A stretch of DNA of 64,000 nt from Streptomyces sp. P3 (GTDB lineage Bacteria; Actinomycetota; Actinomycetes; Streptomycetales; Streptomycetaceae), in NCBI RefSeq assembly GCF_003032475.1, contig NZ_CP028369.1:3720001-3784000 (forward strand). Direction: 5' to 3'. This document shows, piece by piece, positions 35,640-45,050 of the stretch; positions within the stretch are counted from its first letter, which is position 1; each line of letters begins with the position of its first letter. The notes under the pieces are model-generated. The model was given only the letters and a program-made list of their open reading frames with translations. It ran no database searches and was not told the origin of the DNA. A program made the translations under genes and the position numbers.

Positions 35640-37865
35640 GTGACCCAGGCGGGGCAGGGGGAGGAGCCCCAAGAACCGGACGCCACCATGCAGTTGAAGG
35701 TGCCGGCCGCTTTCCAGGCGGACGAGACCATGCAGCTGCGCGTGTCGGACATACCGGTCGACGCGGATATATTCCAGGGGGGTGCCGACGGCGAGGCACG
35801 TTCGTCGAAGAATCGGCGCAAGGCCCCCCGCCCTCCCCTGCATGTCCGCATTTCTGCGGCTCTGGGCCCTCGACTCGCCCCGCTCCTCGCCGTGCTGGCG
35901 CCGTATGTGTCTCGTGTCACTCCGTACGTCCGCAAACTGCGCCCGCAGTACCCGCGGCCCGGCCGTGACGGCTGGCGGCGCTGGATACCCTCCTGGCGTC
36001 AGTGGCTCGGCGGGGTCCTCGGCTCCATAGGTCTGACCGGCATGTTCCTGGCCGTTGCCTACGCCGCCACCGACATCCCGGACAATCTCAACACCTATGC
36101 CACACAGCAGGACAACGTGTACTTCTGGGCCGACGGGACGCCGATGGCCCGCACCGGCTGGGTGCAGCGGCAGGCGATGCCGCTGAAGGACATCCCCGAG
36201 GACGTCCGCTGGGCCGTGCTCTCCGCGGAGAACGCGAGCTTCTACAGCGACCCCGGCATCTCCTTCAAGGGCATCAGCCGGGCCCTGTTCCGCACCATCG
36301 GCCAGGGCGACACCCAGGGCGGCTCCACGATCACCCAGCAGTACGTGAAGAACGTCTACCTGAACCAGAACCAGACGATCAGCCGCAAGTTCACCGAGGC
36401 GATGATCTCCCTCAAGCTCGACAACCAGATGAGCAAGGACGACATCCTCGAGGGCTATCTCAACACCAGCTGGTTCGGCCGCGGCACCTACGGCATCCAG
36501 CGCGCCGCCCAGGCCTACTACGGCAAGGACGTCGGCGAGCTCAACGCCAGCGAGGCCGCGTTCCTCGCCTCGCTCCTCAAGGGCGCCGGCCTGTACGACC
36601 CGACCCTCAACTCCGCCAACCGCGCCAGGGCCGTCGAGCGCTGGTCGTGGACCCTGGACCGGATGGTCGAGATCGGCAAGCTGTCGAAGGCCGAGCGTGC
36701 CACCTACAGGAAGTTCCCCGAGCCGCTCAAGGCCAACCCGCTGTACGACACCGGTGAGCAGAGCGACTACCTGGTGGAACTCGCCGCCCAGTACGCCAAG
36801 AAGGCCGGGAACATCTCCGACAAGGACTTCGACCTCGGCGGCTACCAGATCTACACGACCTTCGACAAGAAGCGCGAGGCCCAGCTCACCGAGGCCGTCA
36901 CCAAGGCCCGCGACAAGGCCCTCAAGGGCGATCCGAAGAACGCGAAGGCCGCCCACTACGGCGCGTCCTCGGTGGCCGCCGACGGGCGGATCCTCGCCGT
37001 GTACGGCGGCCCCGACCACCGTACGCAGGGCTACAACGAGTCCAACGCCACCACCGTCCCGGCCGGCAGCGCCTTCCTGCCGTTCGTCTACGCGGCCGGC
37101 CTGGAGCACGGCGTCCACAAGACCCGCGAGGGGGGAACCACGCCTGTCACCGGGGAGTCGCTGTACGACGGCAACGACAAGGTGCTGGTGAAGACGCCCG
37201 AGGGCCCCTACTGGGACCGCAGCGGCAATCCGGTGGCCGCGAAGAACGACGGGGGCAGGTCCTACGGGCAGATCTCCCTGCGGCGGGCGCTGGAGCTGTC
37301 GGTGAACACGCCGTTCATGCAGCTCGGCATGGACACCGGCCTGGACCTGGTGCGTGCCACCGCCGAGAAGTCCGGGCTGCTGCCCTCCAGCTTCGGGGCG
37401 CAGGTGCCGGCCCTGACCACGGGCAGCGCCACGCCCAGCGCGATCCGCATGGCCAGCGGCTACGCCACCTTCGCCGCGGACGGCAAGCACACCGAGCCGT
37501 ACTCGGTGCGGCTGATCACCAAGAACGGCGCCAAGCTCGTCCTGGAGACCCCGAGCGCCGACCGGGCGATGAGCGCGCGCGTGGCCAGGGAGGTCAGCTC
37601 GGCGCTCGCCGACTCCTTCCGCACGGCCCACCCCGGGGACACGCCCGACACGCCGTCCCGGGTGGCCGGGAAGGCGGGCACCACCCAGAACGACACCGCC
37701 GCCTGGTTCGTCGGCACCGCCAAGTCCGTCTCCACGGCGGTCGTCGTCTACCGCATCGACCTCACCAAGAGCCTCGAACCGCTTCCCCTGAAAGGCATCG
37801 CAGGCACGTCCCAGAAAAGCGTCCCGTACGGCATCTGGTCAGGTGCCATGAGCCCGCTCGGCTGA
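35640..37865 (+). CDS. Bifunctional class A penicillin-binding protein with altered catalytic motifs
   Basis: 741 residues from a GTG with GGAGGG upstream. A cytoplasmic tail with two TMQL repeats (residues 16-19 and 30-33) precedes one membrane segment near 126-142. The glycosyltransferase domain (150-340) has SAENASFYSDPG with Glu197 and GGSTITQQYVKN, although EDxxFxxH is changed to ENASFYSD. The transpeptidase domain (400-720) shows S477-A-F-L480 where SxxK is expected, so the catalytic lysine is absent. S554-V-N and K678-A-G-T are near-normal. It is followed within 50 bp by a deacetylase-like gene, suggesting a cell-wall operon. Confidence 0.88.
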   Translation: MTQAGQGEEPQEPDATMQLKVPAAFQADETMQLRVSDIPVDADIFQGGADGEARSSKNRRKAPRPPLHVRISAALGPRLAPLLAVLAPYVSRVTPYVRKLRPQYPRPGRDGWRRWIPSWRQWLGGVLGSIGLTGMFLAVAYAATDIPDNLNTYATQQDNVYFWADGTPMARTGWVQRQAMPLKDIPEDVRWAVLSAENASFYSDPGISFKGISRALFRTIGQGDTQGGSTITQQYVKNVYLNQNQTISRKFTEAMISLKLDNQMSKDDILEGYLNTSWFGRGTYGIQRAAQAYYGKDVGELNASEAAFLASLLKGAGLYDPTLNSANRARAVERWSWTLDRMVEIGKLSKAERATYRKFPEPLKANPLYDTGEQSDYLVELAAQYAKKAGNISDKDFDLGGYQIYTTFDKKREAQLTEAVTKARDKALKGDPKNAKAAHYGASSVAADGRILAVYGGPDHRTQGYNESNATTVPAGSAFLPFVYAAGLEHGVHKTREGGTTPVTGESLYDGNDKVLVKTPEGPYWDRSGNPVAAKNDGGRSYGQISLRRALELSVNTPFMQLGMDTGLDLVRATAEKSGLLPSSFGAQVPALTTGSATPSAIRMASGYATFAADGKHTEPYSVRLITKNGAKLVLETPSADRAMSARVAREVSSALADSFRTAHPGDTPDTPSRVAGKAGTTQNDTAAWFVGTAKSVSTAVVVYRIDLTKSLEPLPLKGIAGTSQKSVPYGIWSGAMSPLG

Positions 37866-37914
37866 CCACCGAGCAGGCCGCCCGTGTCCCCAGAATCCGG
37901 AGAATGAGCCGCAC

Positions 37915-39201
37915 ATGAAGTCACCGTCGGGCCGCCGCCGCAAGGCCCCGGCAACAACGCGCCGCCCCGCTGCCACGCACCCGGGGTTCCTGACGCTGGC
38001 GGCGCTGCTCGTCGTCGCGTCCCTGGTGGCCGGATATCTGGTGCTCAACAGCACAACGAACACCGAGCCGACCGCGTCGTCGGGGGACAGCAAGAAGGCG
38101 TCGGCGGGGGCGACCGAGGAGCCGGCGTGGGACGGCAAGACGCATGTGCTGGGGGACGGATCCACCTCGTACACCGGTCCGCAGAAGGGCGAGCTGAAGC
38201 CGGTCCCGCTCAAGCCGGGGGAGAAGCCGCCCCAGTTCGTGGTCTTCTCCTGGGACGGCGCGCTCATGGGCGACGACGGTCTCTTCGAGCACTACCGGAA
38301 GATGGCCGAGCAGTACAACGCGCACATGACCTTCTTCCTCACCGGCATCTACCTGCTGCCCAAGAGCAAGAAGGACCTGTACTCCCCGCCGCAGCACCCC
38401 AAGGGCTCCGCCGCGATCAGCTTCCCCACCGACGAACACATCCGCACCACGCTGGAGCAGCTCGGCGAGGCGTGGAAGGAGGGGAACGAGATCGGCACCC
38501 ACTTCAACGGCCACTTCTGCGGCGCCAAGGGCGGCAAGGACTGGAGCGTCGAGGAGTGGAAGAGCGAGATCGACCAGTTCTACAAGTTCGTGGAGAACTG
38601 GAAGACCAACACCGGCTACCAGGACATCGCCCCGCTGCCCTTCGACTTCAAGAAGGCGGTCGTCGGCGGCCGGGCGCCCTGCCTGGAGGGACAGGCGAAC
38701 CTGCTGAAGGCCGCCAAGGGCTACGGCTGGCGCTACGACGCGTCCTCCGCCGGCGACTTCCAGATCTGGCCGACGAAGAAGAACGGCATCTGGGACTTCC
38801 CGCTGCAGATGCTCCCGTACGAGGGCGGCAAGTACCAGGGCCTGTCCATGGACTTCAACTTCCTGTACAACCAGACCAAGGGGGAGGTCCACGGCAACCC
38901 GGCCGAGTACCCGCAGTGGGAACAGGAGACCGCCGACGCCTACATGGCGGGCTTCAACCGCGTGTACTACGGCAGCAGGGCGCCGCTCTTCATCGGCAAC
39001 CACTTCGAGGACTGGAACGGCGGCATCTACATGAAGGCCGTCGACCGGACCATCGAGAACGTGTGCACCAAGAAGGACGTCAAGTGCGTCTCCTTCAAGG
39101 AGCTCGCCGACTGGATGGACGTCCAGACACCCGCCACCCTGGAGCGGCTGCGCACGCTGGATCCCGCGCAGAGCCCGGACTGGTCCACGGTCGTCAAGTG
39201 A
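37915..39201 (+). CDS. Secreted polysaccharide-deacetylase-like protein
   Basis: 428 residues. A basic N terminus and one hydrophobic segment (about 25-45) anchor it; a flexible Ser/Thr/Lys linker follows. The NodB-like domain starts with FVVFSWDGALMGDDG, where the usual first Asp pair is reduced to WD-G. The zinc-type HxxxH motif is present in EIGTHFNGHFCG. Other NodB motifs are hard to place, so activity may differ from peptidoglycan or chitin deacetylation. The ATG has CCGGAGAA upstream. It lies 50 bp after the penicillin-binding protein and probably shares its transcript. Confidence 0.8.
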   Translation: MKSPSGRRRKAPATTRRPAATHPGFLTLAALLVVASLVAGYLVLNSTTNTEPTASSGDSKKASAGATEEPAWDGKTHVLGDGSTSYTGPQKGELKPVPLKPGEKPPQFVVFSWDGALMGDDGLFEHYRKMAEQYNAHMTFFLTGIYLLPKSKKDLYSPPQHPKGSAAISFPTDEHIRTTLEQLGEAWKEGNEIGTHFNGHFCGAKGGKDWSVEEWKSEIDQFYKFVENWKTNTGYQDIAPLPFDFKKAVVGGRAPCLEGQANLLKAAKGYGWRYDASSAGDFQIWPTKKNGIWDFPLQMLPYEGGKYQGLSMDFNFLYNQTKGEVHGNPAEYPQWEQETADAYMAGFNRVYYGSRAPLFIGNHFEDWNGGIYMKAVDRTIENVCTKKDVKCVSFKELADWMDVQTPATLERLRTLDPAQSPDWSTVVK

Positions 39202-39324
39202 CCGCCGGGGGACGGCGGGTGAAGTAACCAAACCTCAACCGCAACCCCCTTCACAACAGCCACACACCCCGTGCGAGGATGCCCTCCTCGGCATCCCATC
39301 GCCGGGGCAAGAGGGGAAACATCA

Positions 39325-40497
39325 GTGAAGTCAAGGAAATTGAAGGCGACACGCCGCCGCGTCGCGATACTCGGGGCCGCCGCCACCTCGGTCGTCGCCG
39401 GAGTGGCGTTGCTGCCCAACTGGTCCGCGGGCGCCGCGGTCGTCGACGACCCCAAGGTCGACGCCAGGACGAAGGCCACCTTCCAGAGGCTGGCCGACGC
39501 GGTCTTCACCGACCGTACCGACGCGCTGGTCACCGGCGCGCAGGGTGACCGGTCGAAGCCGCTGACCAACGGTTTCTCGGGCGACGTCAAGCTGAGCTCC
39601 GGCACCGCCCGCACGGAGGACGCCGCGCTCTCCACGCTCGGCGAGCGCAAGGACAAGCTGGCGAAGGCCGGCGAGAAGTACAGCAAGGCCACCACCACCG
39701 TCACCCTGAACGCCACGCGCGTGACGGGCCGTACGGCCAAGGCCGCGGTCACCGAGACCACGACGCTGACCTACGCCCAGACGCGCGGCAACGCCCCGAA
39801 GACCACCGGGTTCCAGGCCAAGCACGAGCTGACGTTCAAGGCCGACCGGCAGGGCAACTGGCAGCTCACCACCATCCGGGACACCGACCAGGGTGGCCTC
39901 GCGGTGAACACGCTCTCCAAGCCGACGCCCACGGTGAAGGTGACGACCGCGGACGACACCATGCCGAACGCCCCGCGCGCGGCGACCACCCGCAATCCGG
40001 CCGCCGCCCCGAAGACCGGCACCGCCTACGACTACAAGGCGATGGCGGCCTACGCCGAGAAGTACGTGTACACGTACAACAAGGACTACCCGGACTTCAA
40101 CAACCACACCGCGGGCGGCGACTGCACCAACTTCGTCAGCCAGTCCCTCAAGGCCGGCGGCTGGAAGCACGTCCCGGGCTACGTGTACGACTACACCCGG
40201 TGGTTCGGCAACGCCGACATCCAGTCCGACTCGTTCGTCGGCGTCAACGAGTGGTCCTGGTTCGCCCAGAACTCCAAGCGCACCACCCCGCTCGCCAACG
40301 TCTACCAGCTCGAGGTCGGCGACGTCCTCCAGATGGACTTCGACCGCGACGGGTCCAAGGACCACACGATGATCGTCACCGCCAAGAGCAACGGCGTGCC
40401 GTACGTGACGTACCACTCGAACAACACGCTGCGTAAGTCGTTGTCGAGCCTCCTCGCGCAGAACCCCAACGCGTACTACTACGCCTACCGCACCTGA
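39325..40497 (+). CDS. Secreted amidase-domain protein (Amidase_6)
   Basis: 390 residues from a GTG with GAGGGGAA upstream. A signal peptide covers about residues 1-38, with cleavage likely after SAGA. The C-terminal Amidase_6 domain (PF12671) has the catalytic Cys267 in GGDCTNFVSQSLKAGGW and His347 in KDHTMIVTAK. The middle region is beta-rich without a named domain. Related proteins cleave peptide or amide bonds in the wall. Its stop overlaps the convergent DUF4383 gene by 13 bp. It may form part of the wall-modifying group with the two upstream genes. Confidence 0.85.
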   Translation: MKSRKLKATRRRVAILGAAATSVVAGVALLPNWSAGAAVVDDPKVDARTKATFQRLADAVFTDRTDALVTGAQGDRSKPLTNGFSGDVKLSSGTARTEDAALSTLGERKDKLAKAGEKYSKATTTVTLNATRVTGRTAKAAVTETTTLTYAQTRGNAPKTTGFQAKHELTFKADRQGNWQLTTIRDTDQGGLAVNTLSKPTPTVKVTTADDTMPNAPRAATTRNPAAAPKTGTAYDYKAMAAYAEKYVYTYNKDYPDFNNHTAGGDCTNFVSQSLKAGGWKHVPGYVYDYTRWFGNADIQSDSFVGVNEWSWFAQNSKRTTPLANVYQLEVGDVLQMDFDRDGSKDHTMIVTAKSNGVPYVTYHSNNTLRKSLSSLLAQNPNAYYYAYRT

Positions 40498-41036
40498 TCG
40501 GGGCCCACCGCCCCGGATCCGGCCGGCCCGTCACTCCCCTCGGGGTGGCGGGCCCGCCAGTACGGGTTGTCGTGCGGCAGGGCGGACCCCACCCTGCCGT
40601 ACATCCCGAACACCATCAGCAGAATGCCGATCACGAAGCTGAGCATGCAGTTCTGGATCTCGAAGGCCAGGAAGTTGTAGTCCGTCTCCAGCAGGGCCAT
40701 GTTCAGGAACCCGCTGAGGATGAACAGCACCCCGAAGACCATGTTCAGCGTGGACGCGACGTTCCCGCCGATCACCAAGCCCGCGAAGAGCAGCAGCCCG
40801 ACCGCGACCGACAGCCAGCTCAGCGCGCCGTTGGTGTTGAGGCTCCACACCTCGTCCCCGCCGGTGTCGAAGAAGCCGATCCTGTCGATGATCCCGAAGA
40901 CGCCGAAGACGATCAGACCCAGGCCCATCAGCCCGGCGCCGATCCGGTAGACCAGGTTCAGCCGGTGGTCGACCGGCAGATGGTCGTCGATCCTGATCCG
41001 CCGTTTCGAGCCGGAACGCAGTGCGTGCGTCGCCAT
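40485..41036 (-). CDS. DUF4383 four-helix membrane protein
   Basis: 183 residues with four transmembrane segments, the DUF4383 pattern. A basic N-terminal segment (KRRIRIDDHLPVDHRLN) and a polar C-terminal tail lie inside. The ATG at 41036 is chosen over an in-frame ATG 63 bases upstream because only the former gives a family-typical N terminus. It converges on the amidase gene with a 13-bp overlap of stop regions. Function unknown. Confidence 0.8.
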   Translation of the reverse strand: MATHALRSGSKRRIRIDDHLPVDHRLNLVYRIGAGLMGLGLIVFGVFGIIDRIGFFDTGGDEVWSLNTNGALSWLSVAVGLLLFAGLVIGGNVASTLNMVFGVLFILSGFLNMALLETDYNFLAFEIQNCMLSFVIGILLMVFGMYGRVGSALPHDNPYWRARHPEGSDGPAGSGAVGPDQVR

Positions 41037-41145
41037 CTCCGCCTCCCGATAGGTGAGACATGCCGACAGAAGGACGTCACGTGCCCGGAACGTCCGCACG
41101 TGTCCTCGTCATCCAATATCCGCCCGTCGAGCGGCGGGGGCAATG

Positions 41146-42528
41146 TCAGTGCCCGGTGCCGCGCTCCTCGCGGATCCGGGCCACCGTGCCGGCGACCGCC
41201 TGCCGGACGGCCTCCGTCTCGGTGAGGAAGTGCCAGTAGTCGGGGTGCCGGCCCTCCAGCGTGGCGATCGCCCGCTCCAGCCGCGCCACCGACTCGTCCA
41301 GCGGACGCGCGTGCCGGGGGTCGGGCGTGTTGCGCCCCGCCATGGCCAGCCGCTGGGCGTCCCGGATCGCGAACCGGGTCCGGTCGATCTCCGCCCGCGG
41401 ATCCTTCTGTACCGCGTTCAGCCTGGTCAGCCGATCTCCGGCGGCCGACACCGCCTCGTCCGTGGTGTTCAGCAGCGCCCGCACCGTGGACAGCAGCGCG
41501 GTGGCGTCGGGCCAGCGCTGAGCGTCCCGTGCGGCCTGCGCCTCGGACAGCTTCTCCTCGGCCTGCCGGACGTTCTCCCCGGCCTGGTCGGGAACGTGCT
41601 GGAGATCCTGCCAGCAGGCCGCCGTGAACCGCCGGCGCAGCTCGCTGAGCACCGGATCCACCTGTCCCGAGCGGGTGGTCAGCGCCTGCGCGCGGGTACG
41701 CAACGAGACCAGCCGGTGGTCGATCTCGGCGGCCCGCTCCGGCAGCCGTCCGGCCTCCGCGCGGACCGCCTCCGCCTCCCGCGCGACCCGCTCGGCGCGC
41801 TCCAGGGTCTGTGGCAGCCCGTGTTTGCCCGCACCCTGGTTCAGCATCGTCAGCTCCGGCGCGAGCGCCGCCAGCCGGGCCGCCAGGTCGTCCGCCCGCA
41901 GGCCGCTTCCCCGGGCCGCGTCCAGTGCGCCGGAGGCGGCCAGCAGCGCCTGCCGGGCCCGCTCCACGGCCGGCGCGAGCCGGGCCAGTTGCGTCTCGGC
42001 CTTGCCGAGCAGCGGGCCCAGTCCGGCGGCGAACCGGTCCAGCTCCTGCTTGACCCGGCCCAGCTCCTCCTTGGCGCGGGTCAGCCGGTCGCGCGCCTGG
42101 GCGGCCGCCGACGCCTCCAGGTCGTCCCGGTCGAGATCGTGGGCGTCCACCGCTTCGATGTACTGGTGGCTGGCCTCGTCGATGCGCCGGCCGACGGCCT
42201 CGAAGTCGGACACCGCGCGTCCGGCGGCCGGCGAGTCGTCCACCGCCTTGATGGTCTCGATCGAGATGCGCAGATCCCGCTGGGCGCTGTCCAGTTCGTA
42301 GAACGCGGCGGCCGCCGCGTCCTTCGCGGCCTGGGCCTCGGCGCGCTGCTCCTCCGAGCGCCCGCCGAACCAGCGCCGGGTGCCGCCGCCGGCGAACGCG
42401 GCGGGCAGCGCCAGCGCGACCGTCAGGGGAAGGGCGACGAGGATCAGGGTGTCCTTCAGCGCGGTGAGCGCGGGACGGTCCGCGCGCGACGGCGACGGCG
42501 AGTACGGCCGTACTGGTGTCGCCGTCAC
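41146..42528 (-). CDS. Membrane-anchored coiled-coil protein of unknown function
   Basis: 460 residues. One transmembrane helix lies near residues 24-46, followed by an Ala/Glu/Arg-rich region of about 370 residues predicted to be mainly coiled coil. No enzymatic motif or named domain was recognised. The GTG start has GGGAGAGGGA upstream. Such proteins in Streptomyces may act as structural or stress scaffolds, but that is a guess. It follows the DUF4097 lipoprotein on the same strand by 74 bp. Confidence 0.75.
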   Translation of the reverse strand: MTATPVRPYSPSPSRADRPALTALKDTLILVALPLTVALALPAAFAGGGTRRWFGGRSEEQRAEAQAAKDAAAAAFYELDSAQRDLRISIETIKAVDDSPAAGRAVSDFEAVGRRIDEASHQYIEAVDAHDLDRDDLEASAAAQARDRLTRAKEELGRVKQELDRFAAGLGPLLGKAETQLARLAPAVERARQALLAASGALDAARGSGLRADDLAARLAALAPELTMLNQGAGKHGLPQTLERAERVAREAEAVRAEAGRLPERAAEIDHRLVSLRTRAQALTTRSGQVDPVLSELRRRFTAACWQDLQHVPDQAGENVRQAEEKLSEAQAARDAQRWPDATALLSTVRALLNTTDEAVSAAGDRLTRLNAVQKDPRAEIDRTRFAIRDAQRLAMAGRNTPDPRHARPLDESVARLERAIATLEGRHPDYWHFLTETEAVRQAVAGTVARIREERGTGH

Positions 42529-42602
42529 ATCCCTCTCCCGTGCTGTGATCCGCCCTGCCCGGTGTCATTCTCCCACCGGTTAAGGACGAACACACGGGCC
42601 GA

Positions 42603-43376
42603 TCAGTTCGCGTTCCGGACGGTGACTTTGCCGTCGGCGGTGCGCGCGTTCACCACATGGGCGCTGGACTCGTCGCGCGGCACGGACACGTCCACCCCGC
42701 CGTCGTCCGTCTCGGTCGTCACCCGGTACGTGGCCGCGGGCAGCGCGATGGTCACCGAGCCGTCGTCGCTGACGGACTCCACCCGGTCCGGGACGGTGCT
42801 GAGGGTGAGGCGCACCGAGCCGTCCTGGGTGTGCGTGGTCACCGAGCGGGAGGCGACCTCGGCGCGGACCGAACCGTCGTCCGTGCGCAGCTCCAGCGGT
42901 CCCGTGGAGTCGGTGACGTGTACGGAGCCGTCCTCGGAGTGGACGCTCAGCGCGTCCCGGAAACCGCGCGCCAGGACGCTGCCGTCGTCGTCCTCGACCT
43001 TCACCGCGACCCCCCGGGGCACTTCGATGCGGTGCTTGGCCGAGCAGTCGGCGACCAGGCCGGAGCAGTGCGTGCGCAGCGTCAGCCGGTCGTCCTTCAT
43101 CGACCAGGTCACCCTCGGATTCCCGCCGAGGACGACCGAGCCCTCGAACCATCGCGTGACGTCGACCTTGCCCGCCTCGGCGTCCTTGGAGGCGACGATC
43201 TCCAGCGCCGAGTCGTCGGAGTCGATGGTGAGGGTGGCGCCCGAGATGCCGAACGTCCGGTGGTCGGGGTGGTCGTCGTCCGCGGCGGAGGCGCCGCAGG
43301 CGGTCACGCCTGCCGCGAGGGCCACGACGGCCCCGGCGACGAGGACCGAGCGGGCTGAACGGGTGGTGCGGACCAT
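42603..43376 (-). CDS. DUF4097 beta-strand repeat lipoprotein
   Basis: 257 residues. The signal peptide ends in lipobox VTAC at about residue 27. The mature protein is a chain of short beta repeats containing DGSV (VEDDDGSVLARG, HSEDGSVHVTD, RTDDGSVRAEV, HTQDGSVRLTL, SDDGSVTIAL), the DUF4097 pattern of a right-handed beta-helix. It is anchored at the cell surface. The ATG is preceded by GGGGGAGAT. Function unknown. It is transcribed away from the tRNA gene. Confidence 0.82.
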   Translation of the reverse strand: MVRTTRSARSVLVAGAVVALAAGVTACGASAADDDHPDHRTFGISGATLTIDSDDSALEIVASKDAEAGKVDVTRWFEGSVVLGGNPRVTWSMKDDRLTLRTHCSGLVADCSAKHRIEVPRGVAVKVEDDDGSVLARGFRDALSVHSEDGSVHVTDSTGPLELRTDDGSVRAEVASRSVTTHTQDGSVRLTLSTVPDRVESVSDDGSVTIALPAATYRVTTETDDGGVDVSVPRDESSAHVVNARTADGKVTVRNAN

Positions 43377-43534
43377 GGCGATCTCCCCCTGCGCTGTCTG
43401 ACGATGCACTGACGACGGTAGGCAGCCGCGGGCCCTGGGACGATCCGGCACACTCCCGGATCCGAGGTGGGGGTAACCCCCGATACGGGTTTGCGGGGCA
43501 CGTGCCGCGGCCATGTAGGCTGTCGACTCGTCCT

Positions 43535-43609
<75 letters not shown>

Positions 43610-43614
43610 AGGAC

Positions 43615-43637
43615 GACGACCCGCCTCCCGGGTCGTC
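43615..43637 (+). terminator. Terminator after tRNA-Val
   Basis: Perfect 9-bp arms GACGACCCG/CGGGTCGTC around CCTCC, followed by a second stem ACGGCCC/GGGCCGT (43645-43651 and 43665-43671). Position just past the tRNA 3' end fits termination. Confidence 0.65.
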
Positions 43638-43684
43638 GCCACCGACGGCCCTCCGTTTCCCGGGGGGCCGTTCTCGTGTCGGGG

Positions 43685-44038
43685 TCAGGCCTGTCCGGCA
43701 GCGGGGTCGGGGGGTGGGTCGGGGGTGTGCTTGAGGGCCATGCGGGCCTCGACGCGGTCCGCCGCCGCGACCTCCGCCCAGAAGCGGTGGCAGGTCACGA
43801 ACACCGCGAGCTCGTGCTCCCGCCGCCGCAGCTTCTCCACCTCCGCCTGCTCGTCCGCCGTCCAGCCGGGCGAGGCGGGCCGCTCGGCCTTGCGCCAGCC
43901 GCCGGTGTCGCTGTAGCCGTCCAGGGGCTCCACCGACCAGGGAAGCCGCTTCAGCAGGGCCGACAGCTCGGCCCGGACCTGATGCAGCTCCTCCTGACCG
44001 GCGCGCAGGTCGCTGGGAAAGTCATAGGTCGTAGCCAC
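43685..44038 (-). CDS. Hypothetical protein, helical and tryptophan-containing
   Basis: 117 residues from a GTG at 44038. It has no signal peptide or membrane segment. The sequence is mainly helical (EELHQVRAELSALLKRLPW, AEVEKLRRREHELAVFV) and ends in a proline-rich tail DPPPDPAAGQA. No named domain recognised. It is monocistronic, converging on the tRNA gene. Codon use is normal for the window, supporting a real gene. Confidence 0.65.
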   Translation of the reverse strand: MATTYDFPSDLRAGQEELHQVRAELSALLKRLPWSVEPLDGYSDTGGWRKAERPASPGWTADEQAEVEKLRRREHELAVFVTCHRFWAEVAAADRVEARMALKHTPDPPPDPAAGQA

Positions 44039-44141
44039 ACGGCAATGGTACGCCTGTTCGATTTTGAGTAGCGAGCTCCTTTGGGGTGTTCGTGTGAACG
44101 AGTGTTCGAATTAACGGGGTCTGGAGCGAGGGTGGGATGGC

Positions 44142-45050
44142 TCAGTCGGCGGTCCGGTCCTGCCCCGGCTCCCGGCCCCTGCCCTGGCCGAGCAGCGTGA
44201 CGCCCAGCCGGTCCGTCTCCTCCGGTTCCGCGTTGAGGCGGTGGACGACCACCCAGCTCCCGTCGTCCTCGGCCCCGGCGAACAGTGAAGCGAGACGGGT
44301 CGCCCCGTTGTGCCAGACCAGCGAGCCGGTCCGTATCCAGGAGGGCGCGGGGTCACCCAGCCGCCGCTCCACGAGCAGTCGCACGACCAGGTCGGCCACG
44401 GCGCGGGGAGTCGCCCACAGGCCCCCCGCCGGCAGGATCGCCCCGTCCATCGTCCAGGGCCTGCGGGAAGCGCCGAACAGCCCCGGGGCCTGCAGGCACC
44501 GCTCGGGGGCGGGGCGTGCGGTCATCTCCACGATGTCCAGCGGGCCCAGCACGTACGCCGTCGCCAGCTCCTCGTAGGTCGTCCCGGCCGCGGCGGTCAG
44601 GGCAGCGCCCAGGATCGCGTAGCCGAAGTTGGAGTACTCCTCCCTGCTCCCCGGCGGAGCGTCGGCCAGCGTGTCCAGCCGGGGGAGGAGCGCGTGCAGT
44701 GCGGGGAGGTCGAAGGCGGCGTACGGATCCCGGTCCGGCAGGGGGCCCGGCGGCAGCCTGGGGAGGCCGGAGGTGTGCCGGGCGAGGTCGAGCAGGGTGA
44801 TCCCGGTGGCGGGGGCCGCGGGCAGCCACCGCTCGACCGGATCGTCGAGGGCGAGCACTCCCGCCGCGGCCATCCGGGTCAGCGCCGTGCCGGTGACGAC
44901 CTTGGTCAGCGAGGCGATCGGCACATAGCGGTCGACGGCGTGCCCGTCGCCGAGAGACGGCGGACCTGCGTTGCCGAGCACACAGGTCGGAACGCGGCGG
45001 CGCATGAGCGACGCCGCCCGCGACACGGCGCCGAGAACGGGAACGGGCAT
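44142..45050 (-). CDS. Serine hydrolase, beta-lactamase-related (PF00144)
   Basis: 302 residues. The SxxK is S47-L-T-K50 in VPIASLTKVVTG, and YSNFGYAILGAAL supplies the YxN motif. Family members include D-aminopeptidases, esterases and resistance-unrelated carboxypeptidases. The N-terminal 25 residues are basic but lack a clear signal peptide. It is the third enzyme of this family in the window, with low similarity to the other two. Substrate unknown; it is unlikely to be a true beta-lactamase. Confidence 0.85.
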   Translation of the reverse strand: MPVPVLGAVSRAASLMRRRVPTCVLGNAGPPSLGDGHAVDRYVPIASLTKVVTGTALTRMAAAGVLALDDPVERWLPAAPATGITLLDLARHTSGLPRLPPGPLPDRDPYAAFDLPALHALLPRLDTLADAPPGSREEYSNFGYAILGAALTAAAGTTYEELATAYVLGPLDIVEMTARPAPERCLQAPGLFGASRRPWTMDGAILPAGGLWATPRAVADLVVRLLVERRLGDPAPSWIRTGSLVWHNGATRLASLFAGAEDDGSWVVVHRLNAEPEETDRLGVTLLGQGRGREPGQDRTAD

